Positions 46,346 through 57,907 of a DNA stretch of 64,000 bases are shown here, piece by piece. The notes below the pieces were generated by a model. That model had not been told where the DNA came from and did not search any database. It saw nothing but the letters and a program-made list of their open reading frames with translations. A program made the translations under genes and the position numbers. Origin of the DNA: Synaphobranchus kaupii (lineage: Eukaryota > Chordata > Actinopteri > Anguilliformes > Synaphobranchidae); assembly GCA_029718625.1 (NCBI GenBank), contig CM056379.1, positions 62,523,626-62,587,625 on the forward strand. The letters run 5' to 3'. The stretch's first letter is position 1, and each line of letters starts with the position of its first letter.

Positions 46346-48140
46346 CATAAAACCTGATAGCATTTATGACAACAGCCTAAGGTGAAATATAAGTAGGCAA
46401 AGACCGATTTGGTGGTGGGTTGTGCCCACCCAAATACTGACCTGGCCTGCTGTTTTCAGACCTGTCTAGAGTTTTCCCCTCTGAGCAGGACTATTATGGC
46501 CTGGTCCTGCCCCCCCCTCCCCCCCACCCCTCCCTGAGGGTGGCCTTGTGGCTTGTTCCGCGATGCAGTCTGGACATGTTTCCTTCCAGGGAGGCCCCGT
46601 GCTGTCACAGCAAGGAGCCGACTCCTTTTTTTCACCCTCTTTTTCTGCTCTTTGAACATAAAACTGTGTGATAACATTGTTTGAAATATTTATGTTTATA
46701 TGAGCAATGTAGAATGTCTTTGTTTTTAACAACTTTTTTATTTAAAAAGCATTTGGCATTTTTATTTATTTTTTGTAATTTTATTTTATTATTCTTTACG
46801 ATAAATTTTTTGGTAAATGGTCAGTGAATTTGGAATGGGTTTTGCTGTACTTAAACAGGAACATTTTCAGCATTTATTCATTATTGAAATGTCTGTGTAT
46901 GGAAACATTTGAAATATCTTTCTCTCCATTCCTCTGCCTTTCCCTTGCTTCCTTCTTTCTTATAACAATATGTGTGTAATAAAGAATGGTGCTGCAGTCG
47001 AGAAGGTTATTGTTGAACTGCGGCCAGACTGAGCTGACAGTCTGATTCATTCTTTCCACAACTAAATGTTTGGTCTTCTAGAAGGATGGGAGTTTAGAGG
47101 GCCCCTCTGAGCGCAGTGCATGATAAAGCCAGGAGTTCTCTACATCCCTCACACCACAGGATTTCATGCCTCAGAGCCATCCACTGCCCGCCTATACAGG
47201 AATGTAAACTCCTGGAAAACTGCACATCCTCATTCTCAGTGAGCCTTGAATCACACAGTCTCAGAAACCTCACCCACAATGTCTTCGATGAGAATGAGAA
47301 TATTGCATAGGTAGTGACAAATTGCCTTGGTATTGACAAGAGTAAAAAACTCAATTGCAAAATGTGTTCAGGTGATTTCCAAACATTTGATATTATGAAG
47401 ATGAGGTTTTCTGTTACCTTATGTTAGGTTATTTTAATTTCTAGTAAATAGCACAGACGTATTGGGAACAGAGATTATTTCCATACAAAGGAATGCATTT
47501 CCACTCCATGAGGAGAGCATCAACATTCCCCAACACAATTCCAAATTTCTACAAAATCTGTGAAGGATGCTTGTTTTTTTTTGTTTCAAAGTAAAAACCC
47601 ATCACCTAATGCAGGAAACCCACAAAATGAATTCGTGAGATTTGGGAGCAGCTGGTGTGTGGTGAGCCTGCCATTGCTTGCATTGCCTCCAGGCTGTTGA
47701 AGTGGATAAGGATAAAACAGTTCACATTGCAGGAATGATGGAAGATCAGTCTACTAGCAGTTCAGGATTTTTACTCCTCCAACACATAGAGGGACACATC
47801 ACTAAATTCTGGGAGACTGAGAGACATTGAGAGATTTTGCAGTCGCACGCTTGGCCCTCAGCAGATGATGGGTGTTGGCAGTAGGTTGGGAGAGTGGTTT
47901 CCTTTGCAGCCTCTCTTACTGTTGTGATCTGAGGTTTTCTCTAGTTGGAAGGGATGCAAGTGGATAAGTTGAAGGCGAGGCAGAGAACTCTGTACGTGGC
48001 TCTACGTACTTATAGTCTATATTCTTATAGTTGCATCAGATACCTTTAAATCAGTGCACAATGGGATTAAAAATCACACCATGATATCTATGACTTATAT
48101 AAAACTAAATGTAACGTGGATATAAAATAAAGGGCATCAG
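46346..48140. other. no gene seen
   Basis: A G-rich patch (on the minus strand) near 46508-46535 and AT-rich runs near 46735-46815. No supported frame. Confidence 0.4.
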
Positions 48141-49240
48141 TTAAAGGAGTAACATGGTGGTTGGTCACACTTTCTAGGTTTTTATATGCTATTTGCAAAA
48201 GAGGGCATTGAAGAAACACGCCGAAAGTATTAAATATGTCCGTTCTTTAGTTTTGGAGAAAAAAGCATTTTAAATTTTTTGTCCTATTTTCAAACGGTTG
48301 AGAATATTCTCCTCATAGTGCATCACATGAGGATAACCATGCCCCGTAAATAAATCTGACTGGAGACACCAGCGATTTGTAGCTACCTCCAAGTTGATAC
48401 AACCCTGTTGTGCTTGTTTATCCTGTGTGAGCATACTGGAGCAAGTACAGTGTGTCATTCAAAGTAGTAAGTGGTAATTCTTTAATACCTGATTGCCTAA
48501 TAATAACAACGCTAATCTAATGATGTTTACTATCGATTTACACGTTGAATACCTTCTTATGAAAACAACTGCGTGTTCGCAAATTTGAGGTGCGTTTTTA
48601 ATTCTATCAGTCAGATTGCTGTGATACTAGCTAATTCTAAATCATATTTAGGGATCCATGGATAACTCGTGACCCATAGTTTGGGCCGCTGGCCTACAGG
48701 CAAGACAATGCAAATATTTGACTAACGACGTTAGCTTCACATAAATTAGAGTGCTTTTTAAGGACTATTAGACTATTTCTTGTTATATTCATTTAGCTAG
48801 CTAGCTAGTTTGCTTTCTTAAAGTGACGTTATCAATAACGTTAGCTAACTATTTTGCTTTCATAAGGATGTTATAGTTTTGCTTTTATCTTAACTTGGCT
48901 AGCTAGCTAGCAAAAATTATTATTGGATAAATCAGCGTCCTTACCTTAGATTAGATATCGATACTTGATATACTAAATTAGCTAGCTTGTGAAAATGCAG
49001 TCTCCCAAGACGAGCGCGTATCATGGAGGTAGCCATGGTAACAAGTGGGCACGGTCTGTCAATCATAGCTAATTGACAGTTCTCATAACCACGCCTAGAC
49101 AGTTTGGATGAACTTATATAGTGGTAAATTTAAAATACAGTTAAATGACTGAATAATAACAAAAATTATGCACATTTGTTTTGTTGTTGCCTAAAGACAA
49201 CTGGCAAGTGTCACATTCAACCACCATGGTAATCCTTTAA
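48141..49240. mobile_element. TTAA-flanked DNA element, 1.1 kb
   Basis: TTAA at 48141-48144 and 49237-49240 borders ends AGGAGTAACATGGTGGTTG (left) and AGGATTACCATGGTGGTTG (right, read inward). A TTAA target duplication with AGG ends fits Kolobok better than piggyBac, whose ends start CCC. Inside, the minus strand has an exon-like piece (48945-49036: ATG, MATSMIRARLGRLHFHKLAN, donor AAG|GTAAG) and an unrecognised frame at 48270-48458. No transposase domain is recognisable. Confidence 0.75.
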
Positions 49241-49635
49241 GATTTCAACTTTTCTCTCTTAACCCCATATTTATTTTCAGTGTTGGATGGAAATCATTGC
49301 TTGTACATTATTTAGAATCTCACAAAAATATGTGTTATCTACTGGTTGGAGTGCTAGTGCTGTAACCAGGTAATTGCTGGTTGCAGCCCCAGACAGGGTC
49401 AAGGAAAGCAAGACTGTCATGGCAAATCCTAAAAAGGCCACCATTCATTAATTACATGTACAAACAGTAATTAAGAAAATCACAAATATATTGTATATCT
49501 TGTAATCTCATTGGAAGTAATCATGCCAAGTTTTATGTAATCGACATGCACAATACACTAGGGATAATATAGGAGACCACACCCCCTTCGACAATGTAGG
49601 GATTATGGCCTGCAGCTGACAGCAAGCCAGAGACA

Positions 49636-49662
49636 TGGGGAGGGGGAGGGGGAGGGGGAGGG
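49636..49662 (+). repeat. G-quadruplex-type GGGGGA repeat
   Basis: Five G-runs of four to six bases separated by single A bases (ggggagggggagggggaggg and onward). It meets the usual quadruplex pattern with one-base loops. Confidence 0.85.
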
Positions 49663-49943
49663 GGGCTTTAACAGCTAACTCACTACATACTCTAGCTGAG
49701 AATACCACAGAGACCAATCTGCAAACGTGGGAGGAAAAGTCCTAAACCCACATGTGCCATTAAGGAGAGCCCTGTGGAGATTCAAAATGGCATGCACTGG
49801 CGCTCAGAGCCACGAGAAAGAAAAACTGCAGTGGTTAGCTCGGCAATGCCATCACACAGTGCAGGTATGTAGGAGCAATAAACCACTGCAGCATGCAGAA
49901 AGACCAAACACCTGGGGATACAAAATGGCTCAACTGAAACAAA

Positions 49944-50140
49944 GGGGCCGTATTCACAAAACATCTTAAGGCTAAAAGTAGCTCCTAACTTGCCGATTTA
50001 GGAGAAACTCTAAAAAATAAGGGGTGTGTCAGTCCTAACTTTACAACTCTTAATTTTTTGGTATAAGAGTCATTCACAAAGAATTTTAGCTCTAAAACCA
50101 GCTCCTAAATCTGCAACAAGTTAGGGGTAGTCAAGGCACT
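49944..50140. repeat. one end of a Harbinger-like element
   Basis: ggggccgtattcacaaaaca followed by 'tcttaaggctaaaagtagct' and an internal second copy (tcattcacaaagaatttta, 'gctctaaaaccagctcctaa') resembles the end of a fish Harbinger element. No matching opposite end was found. Confidence 0.4.
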
Positions 50141-50636
50141 AAGATCAAATCAGTCCTATAGCTGCTGCCAGCAAAATGCCTCGGAATTGAAACAATGCTT
50201 TAGAAACATTTAATAACATTGAGCTTTTAAAAAGATATCAATCACGAAGGTATTATGATTATAGTAGAGCTAGTCAGGGATGCAGTCACTTCACCAACAA
50301 ACAAAAACAACGCAACGCAAAGGTTTTGCCAAATCTACTGTACTTGGCCTCAGGTAAAATACAGCTATGCAGTGCAGACGAACTGGGAATGTCATCTGTC
50401 AGTATTACATATTACACCAAACAATAATTGCCCTGACCCCACATTGTCTGACAATTCATACGGTTTCCTGTTGATTTTCACCAACTACAAAACAATAAAG
50501 CTGACTGCAGCCTTATTCTAGCCTAAATAATGAAAAGTCTGTTTGAATGCATATTCGCTAATTATTTTATTAGTTGTCAGACATGTAAGATGCTAACAAT
50601 TAGCCCAATAAATACTTTACTAGTAAGTATATTAAT

Positions 50637-51656
50637 TAGGACTGAGCCGAATGCCATTTTTTACACTTCGAAGCTTCGTTGGCAATTTTCCCCAAAGCTC
50701 CGAAGCTTCGTTTTTAATAATAATCTATTAAAAATATATTTTTTTGAGTCTTTGAAAACAATGTTACGATATGTCCAGTAGAGGGCGCGCTCACATCTAT
50801 TTCAGTAATATGCGCATGACGAAAGAAACAACTGTTTTTTTTCTTATTGAAACAACAAAGTATTAAATATAAAATAGAACAGAAGTTCAGGACATGAAAC
50901 ATAGGCCTAAATAAATGTAAAAGATAAATATAACCCGCAGTCTTCACAGTTATGTGCAGGCCTATAAACTCTCAGACTTCACGTAGCCTACATACTGCGT
51001 ATGGTATGGGGGGGGAAAGTCAAAAGCCGAGTGTAGGCTATTCCCATATAAAATTGTGCAATATGCTTGACTCAGAACAGAACGTGAAGCAGAATTAAAC
51101 AAAGAATTAATCATGAAATGTAGCATACTCAGATCGGCTAGCTAATGCTAATGTTGCTAGGCTATTACTCTGACGAAGATATATATCTTATATATATATA
51201 TACATTTTTTCAAATGGTTTGTCAAATTCGTAGTTCCACCATGGTATGCCAATTTCTGCTGGCATATTTGGCATTCAACCTTTTTTGGATTGTCAAATGT
51301 TTCCACACAGCTGACTTCTTTGACATCTTGTAACTTCACCTCAGGCTTTGAGTAACAGCGTACTGATCGTAGCGAATGTGGAGACAAGTCACGTGGAAGG
51401 CTGAACCACGCTAGCAGGCAGCGAATCCCTTGTACGTTCGATAAACTTCCAGGCGATTTAAAGCTCAATCAGTATAGAATAAACCCTTATATGTTGACAA
51501 ACATCCAGTAAACCATCCATCTATCTTTTTTGAGGGGGAAAAAATGTTTTTTTTTTGTTGTTGTTTTTTGAGGAAAAAAAACGAACTATTCAAATCTGAA
51601 TTTAGGATCCGAATCCCAATCCAACGAACGAAGCTTCGAAGCATTTGGCTTAGGTG
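50637..51656. mobile_element. hAT remnant with BED-finger coding piece
   Basis: The inverted ends share 'gccgaatgc' / 'gccaaatgc' and 'cttcgaagcttcgttgg'; left starts near 50637, right ends near 51656. The minus strand in between encodes a BED zinc finger. An exact 8-bp duplication was not seen. Confidence 0.65.
51157..51468 (-). pseudogene. BED zinc finger of a hAT transposase
   Basis: The conserved part is KKVECQICQQKLAYHGGTTN followed by LTNHLKK, with the CX2C pair and the spaced histidines of a BED finger, the DNA-binding N-terminal domain of many hAT transposases. The frame opens at TTG, and the upstream part is not convincing. The catalytic domain is absent; the sequence after the finger is a TA repeat (51181-51205). 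A host ZBED gene exon is unlikely given the inverted ends around it. Confidence 0.72.
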
Positions 51657-52151
51657 AGCACAAAGTAAAGGATTCAACGATAGTTTGACTTGAAAAATGA
51701 TGGTATAATCACTGAAAATAACCCTGATAGACTGTCGTCATATTTTATTTGCTTTGGGTGCACTGTGGAGTGTTTAAGTGCGTTTGGTAGTGGATGCTAC
51801 TAGTTTCCTACGAGTTGCGCTAACATTAGCAATGTGTATATGTCCAAAAGAAGGGACAGCATGGAATTATCTGAAAATGGTTTCCATCAATCAACTACAT
51901 CATGGGTAAGTCGTCATTGAGACATTATGTCCAAAATTCCGAACTATACCTTTAACATAAAAATGGGTGGAGTTGAGGTGGTCCTAGGGGTGGTCTCGGC
52001 TGGGCACGTGGTATAAAAGCAGAGACCAACGGGTTTTTTTTCCTCTTTGAGACTGAGACCCTTGTACTGGTAACTAGTTCGTTCAAGTTCAAATGCGAAT
52101 TGCTTTGTATTACTGCTAACGTTAATATTACGACTTATATCGAGCTACTAA

Positions 52152-53412
52152 GGCTGCGTTCACACTGCAGGCCTTAGTGCTCAGATCCGATTTTTTTTGT
52201 TTGGCTGTTCACATTAATTTTTTTACGTGGCCCATATCTGATTCCAGTGTGAACCGATTGCTCTCCTCAAATGACCCGTGCAAATTAACAAAAACAAAAG
52301 ACATAGCGCTTGTTACACAGCCTGCAGAAATAAACAACAACAAAAAGGAAGTCATCAAAGTCACAGCTTCTGCGTTAATTTTAAAGTTCATGCGCAGTGG
52401 AGCTAATGATAAGGGTGAGGAGACGGGAAAAAAGCCAAGGTTTTCACTAGCTTTTTGTGCTGCCATGGCTGCTACATCTGTGCAGAGTGACTCGTGAATG
52501 CGAGATCGGAGCCAGGAATGGGGGGACCGTGACATGGGCGGTTTCAGTGAAACTCAAGCAAGGCATGAAATTAACCTCGCTCACTTGCCTGGGCGAGTGA
52601 TTATGAGGGTGAGCGAGTTAAGAAAATGGAGCGCTCGGCCGTTTGGCTAGTGAGACCAGTCGATATAACATTTATAAAACGGATAGTTCCGGGATGCAGA
52701 TTGGTAAATACAGCGTTCCAGCCGTGTTAAAATACACAATATAAAAAAGCCATCACACGACACATCTGTTCAACTTCATGTGTAACATATAGCCTAACAT
52801 CACTGCGCACCCTTAGATTAAACTATTGACATACTATTGGACCGACAACCATAACGTTTGGTAAGCAGCTACATGAGAAAACCGTGAATAATGAATACCG
52901 TGCAACAAACCAAGACAATAATATGGACAGTTCTAACATTATTTTAAATCACAAAACGGGTAACGCAGCTGTCCGCGAATGATATAAAAACGTTGCCTAC
53001 TTCCGACTTATGGTGTATCGTTTGTGCCCACAAAAAATCCACTGCTTTGCACATTTACCACTTATCTAAAATGACAACACATGATAATATAATGTGAATC
53101 TTTTGATAACCTACCCTGTACAATAGTGAGTTAACTAGCCCGTGCGCTAACGTTCTAATGCCCTGCTAGCTGCATCAAAAATGACGTAAAAAGTCACATT
53201 AATTCCGATCTGACAGACTGTGGTCGCTTTGACACAATCGGTTATGTATCGGCATCTAATACCACATTCAAAAGTGGCCCAAATGAGAATTGGAAATGTC
53301 AGATTCAGTGTGATTTTCGCTGTTCACACTTCCATAAAAAAATCTGATCTGTGTCACATTTGAGGAAAAAATCGGATCTGGGCCACTTTTTACCTGCAGT
53401 GTGAACGTAGCC
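52152..53412. mobile_element. long MITE-like element, about 1.26 kb
   Basis: Left aggctgcgttcacactgcag and right (read inward) tggctacgttcacactgcag pair, followed on both sides by 'cagatccgattttttt' and 'gttcacac' sub-terminal motifs. No clear target duplication and no transposase frame. Frames at 52177-52535 are not convincing. Confidence 0.72.
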
Positions 53413-53472
53413 ATAGAGAGTTATTCATCTACAATGTCTTACTCTGGTATCTTTAGCTAACTTGCCTGCATT

Positions 53473-53565
53473 ATGCCAAGGAGTCAGAGATGTATCATTC
53501 CTCGGTATAACGCCACCGGCTCTGTTAGCTTTCATAATCTGCCGAGAGACGGAATGTATCGATAA
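53473..53565 (+). pseudogene. THAP-like N-terminal fragment
   Basis: The 30-codon frame starts MPRSQRCIIPRYNATGSVSF and continues HNLPRD. The MP start, early cysteine and (S)FHxxPRD block with this spacing match the beginning of THAP zinc fingers, but the second cysteine of the C2CH set is not present, and a stop follows after 30 codons. THAP domains occur in P-type and some other transposases as well as host proteins. It is too short to choose. Confidence 0.4.
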
Positions 53566-53880
53566 ATTAGGTAATGCAAAGCAGTATATTGTGTGTGAGT
53601 TTAGCCCCGTTTGGTCCAGAGAACTGGTAACTTAGCTAGATAGCTAGTTATCGCTATCATTTATGAATAATGTTAGCTAATAAATGATAACAATTCTCTC
53701 CGGACCAAGTGGAGCTGGGCGCTACAACCAGCTATGTTCAATATACTAATGTTACTGTGTGACTGGGTTTTGCTGTGTATTTGAATGTATTTAATAGTAA
53801 TGTTACTTTAGGCAGACAAACAAGCTAATTTATCTAGGTAACGTTAGCTCCACCATTCGGTTACATCCCCGGTCCTCTCC

Positions 53881-54072
53881 TCAATCGCGAAGACGTCGCT
53901 CAACCAATACAGCCGGGGCGGCGGCTGCTGCTGCCAGTGACGCGAATGAATACGGCTGTATTGCCCGAGCAACATCTTCACGAGGAAGAGTCTTCCACCG
54001 CGAAGGAATCCTTTCAAACTCCTCCACCTCAAAACTCCCTGCAGTACTGCTGTCACTCTTGTCGCTCGCCAT
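53881..54072 (-). CDS. hypothetical 63-residue frame opposite the THAP-like piece
   Basis: It starts at an ATG in good context (aaaATGGCG) with MASDKSDSSTAGSFEVEEFE and ends at TGA. The N-terminal half is acidic and serine-rich; the C-terminal half has an alanine run (SLAAAAAAPAV). I do not recognise it. The upstream sequence on the minus strand (54075-54140) is purine-rich. It may be the first exon of a transposon or host gene; the next exon was not found. Confidence 0.3.
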   Translation of the reverse strand: MASDKSDSSTAGSFEVEEFERIPSRWKTLPREDVARAIQPYSFASLAAAAAAPAVLVERRLRD

Positions 54073-54149
54073 TTTGTTGTTTGTTTAGTTGTGAGGAGAG
54101 AGCAGGAAGGAGGCTGAGTTCAGTGGGGGCCTGAGTCAGTTCACCAAGA

Positions 54150-55780
54150 CACACCCTTTCACTCCTTGACCGTATGAATATTCATAATATGACTACGTGG
54201 CACAATCGTCATATGACCACACTCACTCACGAGTTCCAGTTCAAATTGAAGCGGTAAAAAAGGCCTTAGAAAAGCCTCTGCAGTATCTCTTTAAAAGTTT
54301 TAATGTTTGTTGCCATCACTGACTCACTCCATTAACTAACTGAACTAGTTAGTAGCCGATAAAGTAACTGTAGCCTAAATAATTCGCCTAACGTCATAAG
54401 TTGCTTTGCCAGCTGAACACGTAAAATGGATAAAAATACAACTTCATTGCAGTGAGTGTAGTGTGGGCAAAAAAATAAACAATTTTGATGATTATTCAAT
54501 ATTTGTCGGTATTCTGACGTTGATTCAACGTGATCTCAATTAGCAAATTGATGTTGAATCCACGTCGGAATTCCACATTGAATCTATGTCGATTCAACGT
54601 TCGCTTGCTATCTGGGTAATTTCAGGGAGAAGGTTGCGCACCTCTACTGGGGAACGGGGATGAATGCAGACACCAACCATACAGCATGGAGACTGTATTC
54701 TTAATACTTGCACCTTGCAGACAGATATGCATTTAGGGAGGTTGTAAATGAATAATGAATGGTCTCCTCCGCATTCATTAAAGAGTGATTTTGAATTTAA
54801 AAAATATTATGCTCAAACTTTATTTGCATAGCCACCAGAGCGTGTGAGCGGAGTTGAGTGAAAAAACTAGTGTTTTGAATCAAATTATTTCAATAATCTG
54901 GACAGCTTATGCTATTTATTCACCACAACAGGAAAAGATGATAGTCTAAACGAATGCGATTGTTACTAATATTCAACAAAGGGATTATTATCCACAAATT
55001 ATGGAAAGTTTCTATTTTAGATTTAAATAACAAGGAATACAACAAAAATACTCAAATGTGTGTGTAATGCACACGTTGTCTAAAGAAAAAACTGTGTTAT
55101 AGCCTAATTATAGAGACAATTACTGAAGGAAAACAGAAAAATAGTAGGCTACCTAGGTTATCACCCTTATGCATTTAGGACATAGGAAAGGAATCATGGC
55201 GACAGTGAAACTTTGTCCAATAATAGCCTGCTTTAATGAATAAAATCACAACAGGTGGTCAAAGTGGTGATTTGAACATTTATAGCTACAATGTAACATA
55301 ATAGCCACAATGTAAAATATAATTCACACCACCATTACATTAAAAAATACCCCTTGGCTGCACTAAAAATTTCGCCATTAATCAGAAAGGATCTTAACCA
55401 GTTTACATCGAAATCAATGGCTTGTAGAACACCAAATTCTTTCCCCAAAATTTTCCCCCAATCTACTCAAAATTCAACAGGTTGCCATTTGTGCTCTAAT
55501 ACTGCCATCTAGTGGGCACTTAGGCGAACACACCACATTAGATGAATATGTCAAGTAGCTATGATATTGTAGACAAGCTACAGTTTTTCTCAGTAAGTAA
55601 CCAGTAGCCTACAAAAATGCAGATGTTAATAATGTCACCATAAATCGATATTATTTCTTAAGCCCAATTCAATCAATATTTTTTCTTAACCTCAATTCAT
55701 ACAAGGTAGGTTGAGTGGGGAATTGTTTTCTCTCTTGCAATGATTGTATGTAGGGTTTCCCCTCAGAAACTGATGAAGTG
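54150..55780. other. no gene; one short internal repeat
   Basis: At 54510-54605 variants of 'gttgattcaacgt' recur in both orientations, a pattern seen in fish dispersed repeats. Nothing else recognised. Confidence 0.4.
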
Positions 55781-55789
55781 GTAGCACCC

Positions 55790-55905
55790 AATTTTAAACG
55801 CCTTAAGACGTTCAAAATGGATGTGTTAACGGGGTATTTTCTGTCGTCTTAAGATGTAGACGTCCAAAATAGACGTCTTAAGACGAACAAATTTGACATC
55901 TTAAT
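55790..55905. repeat. cluster of ACGTCTTAAGACG palindromes
   Basis: 'cgccttaagacgttcaaaat', 'cgtcttaagatgtagacgtc' and 'gacgtcttaagacgaac' lie within 110 bases. Each centre is a near-perfect palindrome around CTTAAG, and 'caaaatggat'/'caaaatagac' separates them. Confidence 0.7.
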
Positions 55906-57904
55906 GCGGAAGCTGAACTACAGGTTTTGGCCCAAACGGCGTTCCATAGCTAGCTAGCGTCTAGGTAAGGTATTCTTTGTTTCAAGGCTAACGTTAGCTA
56001 GAAAGCTAGCTAAGGTTACATCGTTCCAACAAAGGGATTTTATTGTCTTACATTTTTAAAGTAATCCATCCAACACCGTTAGCCTACAGATAGTCCTTGC
56101 TGGTCGAACAACAAAGGAAGTTTGTCCTCTTTTAGCTAACGTTACATTTTCTAAGTAATCCGCCCAACACTGTTTGTAAGTTAGCACATGACTTGTGATA
56201 AACCCATCTAGCTATCTAGTTATTATTAGGTTTATCTCAAGCCATGTTTTTCTTTGTTGTTCGACCGGCAAGGACTATAGCTTCGAGTCTGGGGAGGAGG
56301 GGGCGGGCGGAGACAACTCTCTCTAATATTGTGAATTTGGACTGCAGTACCCATTTTAAACGCTCGGTGTCAGTTTTACATATAATACCTTTAACTAACA
56401 AGGCAACAGAAGTCTTTATTTCTGCATTAATAATACTTGCTAGCCTAGCAGTGAAAATTGTGAGTGAGGAGTGCCGGTGGAGCATCGTCTCAGCTTCCTA
56501 AAAAAAATCTGGCTTCCAAAAACAAAAAGAAAGACAGGAGAGAGAAAAGAAAGGGCGACAGTATGTCACCCAATTTTTCACACGGGAAGGTGGGTGTAGT
56601 AGTCCGTGAGTGGTGGAAATTTACTTGTTAGCTAGCCTTAGTCCATAGTGAAATAGGCTACTTTTGCTAAATGTGAGTTTAAAAGCTGCAAAAACAGTCC
56701 TTATATCGCATTAAAATTACATATAAGGGCAGTTATTGTCCATAATACGTTTATTTAAGATTAAACTGACATTTTAAGCACAATATTTATGTTGATTTGA
56801 ATGGTTCGATTGAGTTCTGGAGGTGTGTGGTTACAGCAATTGCGCAGGGTTGGCGTGGCCTGTGGTGGTGGGGTGGTGGGACCCAATGTGATATATCTTT
56901 TCATGGGCCCAAAATCCCTGGTGGCGCCCCTGCTCACAAGGGAATGTCTAAAATCAAAAACTAAGTTGGCCTATACTTAATCATTCGTGTTTCAGTCTTT
57001 TTTTTGTTGAGATATCAGATATTTTTGTATTTTCATGTTTGCTTACTGATGATGATAATGCATATAAGATAATTACATTGAGAGAGATATGCATAGGCTA
57101 CAGAATACTTGCAAACACACATGCATTCTAGCTCAAAGAAAGACATAGGTGTAGATTCTGTCCTTTACCATGAACTACAAATAAATTTAAGTGTTTGCAG
57201 TATTTTTAAATGCATGACGGTACGTACTTTAAAGGGTTGTATACACAGTAGCCTGGCGACAAATGGTTTTCATGTCGGTAGGTGATGATATAATAGAAAA
57301 CTTCACGTTTGGAAGGTAGCTAACAGTAGGTTAGTTAAAGCAAAGTGGTAGTTGTCACTTTGAGAAAATCTATAAATCTGTCATGAAGATCCATATGCCC
57401 TTTGTGACTTTTCCTAAATACATTGTGATATAATGTGAGTATCAATATTGTATAAGGAAAAATTATAAATACTTACTTAAATGGCCATGAATGGTGAAAT
57501 TGTCCGACAAGTATCTGGGAGTATGCGCTGATTATGCATGTAACAAGTTATGTTGTTATGAAAACAGGCGTGCTGGCATAGGCTACGTGCTTGTGTCGCC
57601 TAGTAAATGTAATTGTTATTGCAGTTATAGCTATATTACTGTATGACTTATGCTAGCTGTGCAGCTAACATGAAGGATTATCATTGATCCCGCATATGGC
57701 AGTGCTGGCTAGCCAGTGACACTTAAGTAGTTTGATTTTTCTTTTTAACTGAACAGAGCTGAATGAAATACCAGGCAGGTATAGCAGTTGTTAGACAGTT
57801 GTGTGTAGAATGTGGCTTCTGCAGCTGGGGGCACCTTTTTTGCCATTATTTTCAATGAGTTTGAAGTGTTCTCTACGCTGCTTTTGTGCTCTTTTTATCC
57901 ACTC
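55906..57904. other. no gene; ends of two decayed elements
   Basis: A TTAA-type end (actgcagtacccattttaaa ... aatacctttaa) finishes at 56394. A hAT-like end (read inward: caggggcgccaccagggatt) finishes near 56934. No matching partners were found. The 82-codon minus frame at 56237-56485 overlaps the first and is not supported. Confidence 0.4.
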
Positions 57905-57907
57905 CGG

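Noticed and set aside
46164..46385. 73-codon repeat protein
   Set aside because: It is the in-frame reading of a 27-bp minisatellite, with no start context or conservation evidence.
52177..52535. Frames of 106 and 108 codons on opposite strands
   Set aside because: Both lie inside a MITE-like element, overlap each other and show no domain.
56237..56485. 82-codon minus-strand frame with ATG
   Set aside because: It overlaps the end of a TTAA-type repeat and has no recognisable domain.
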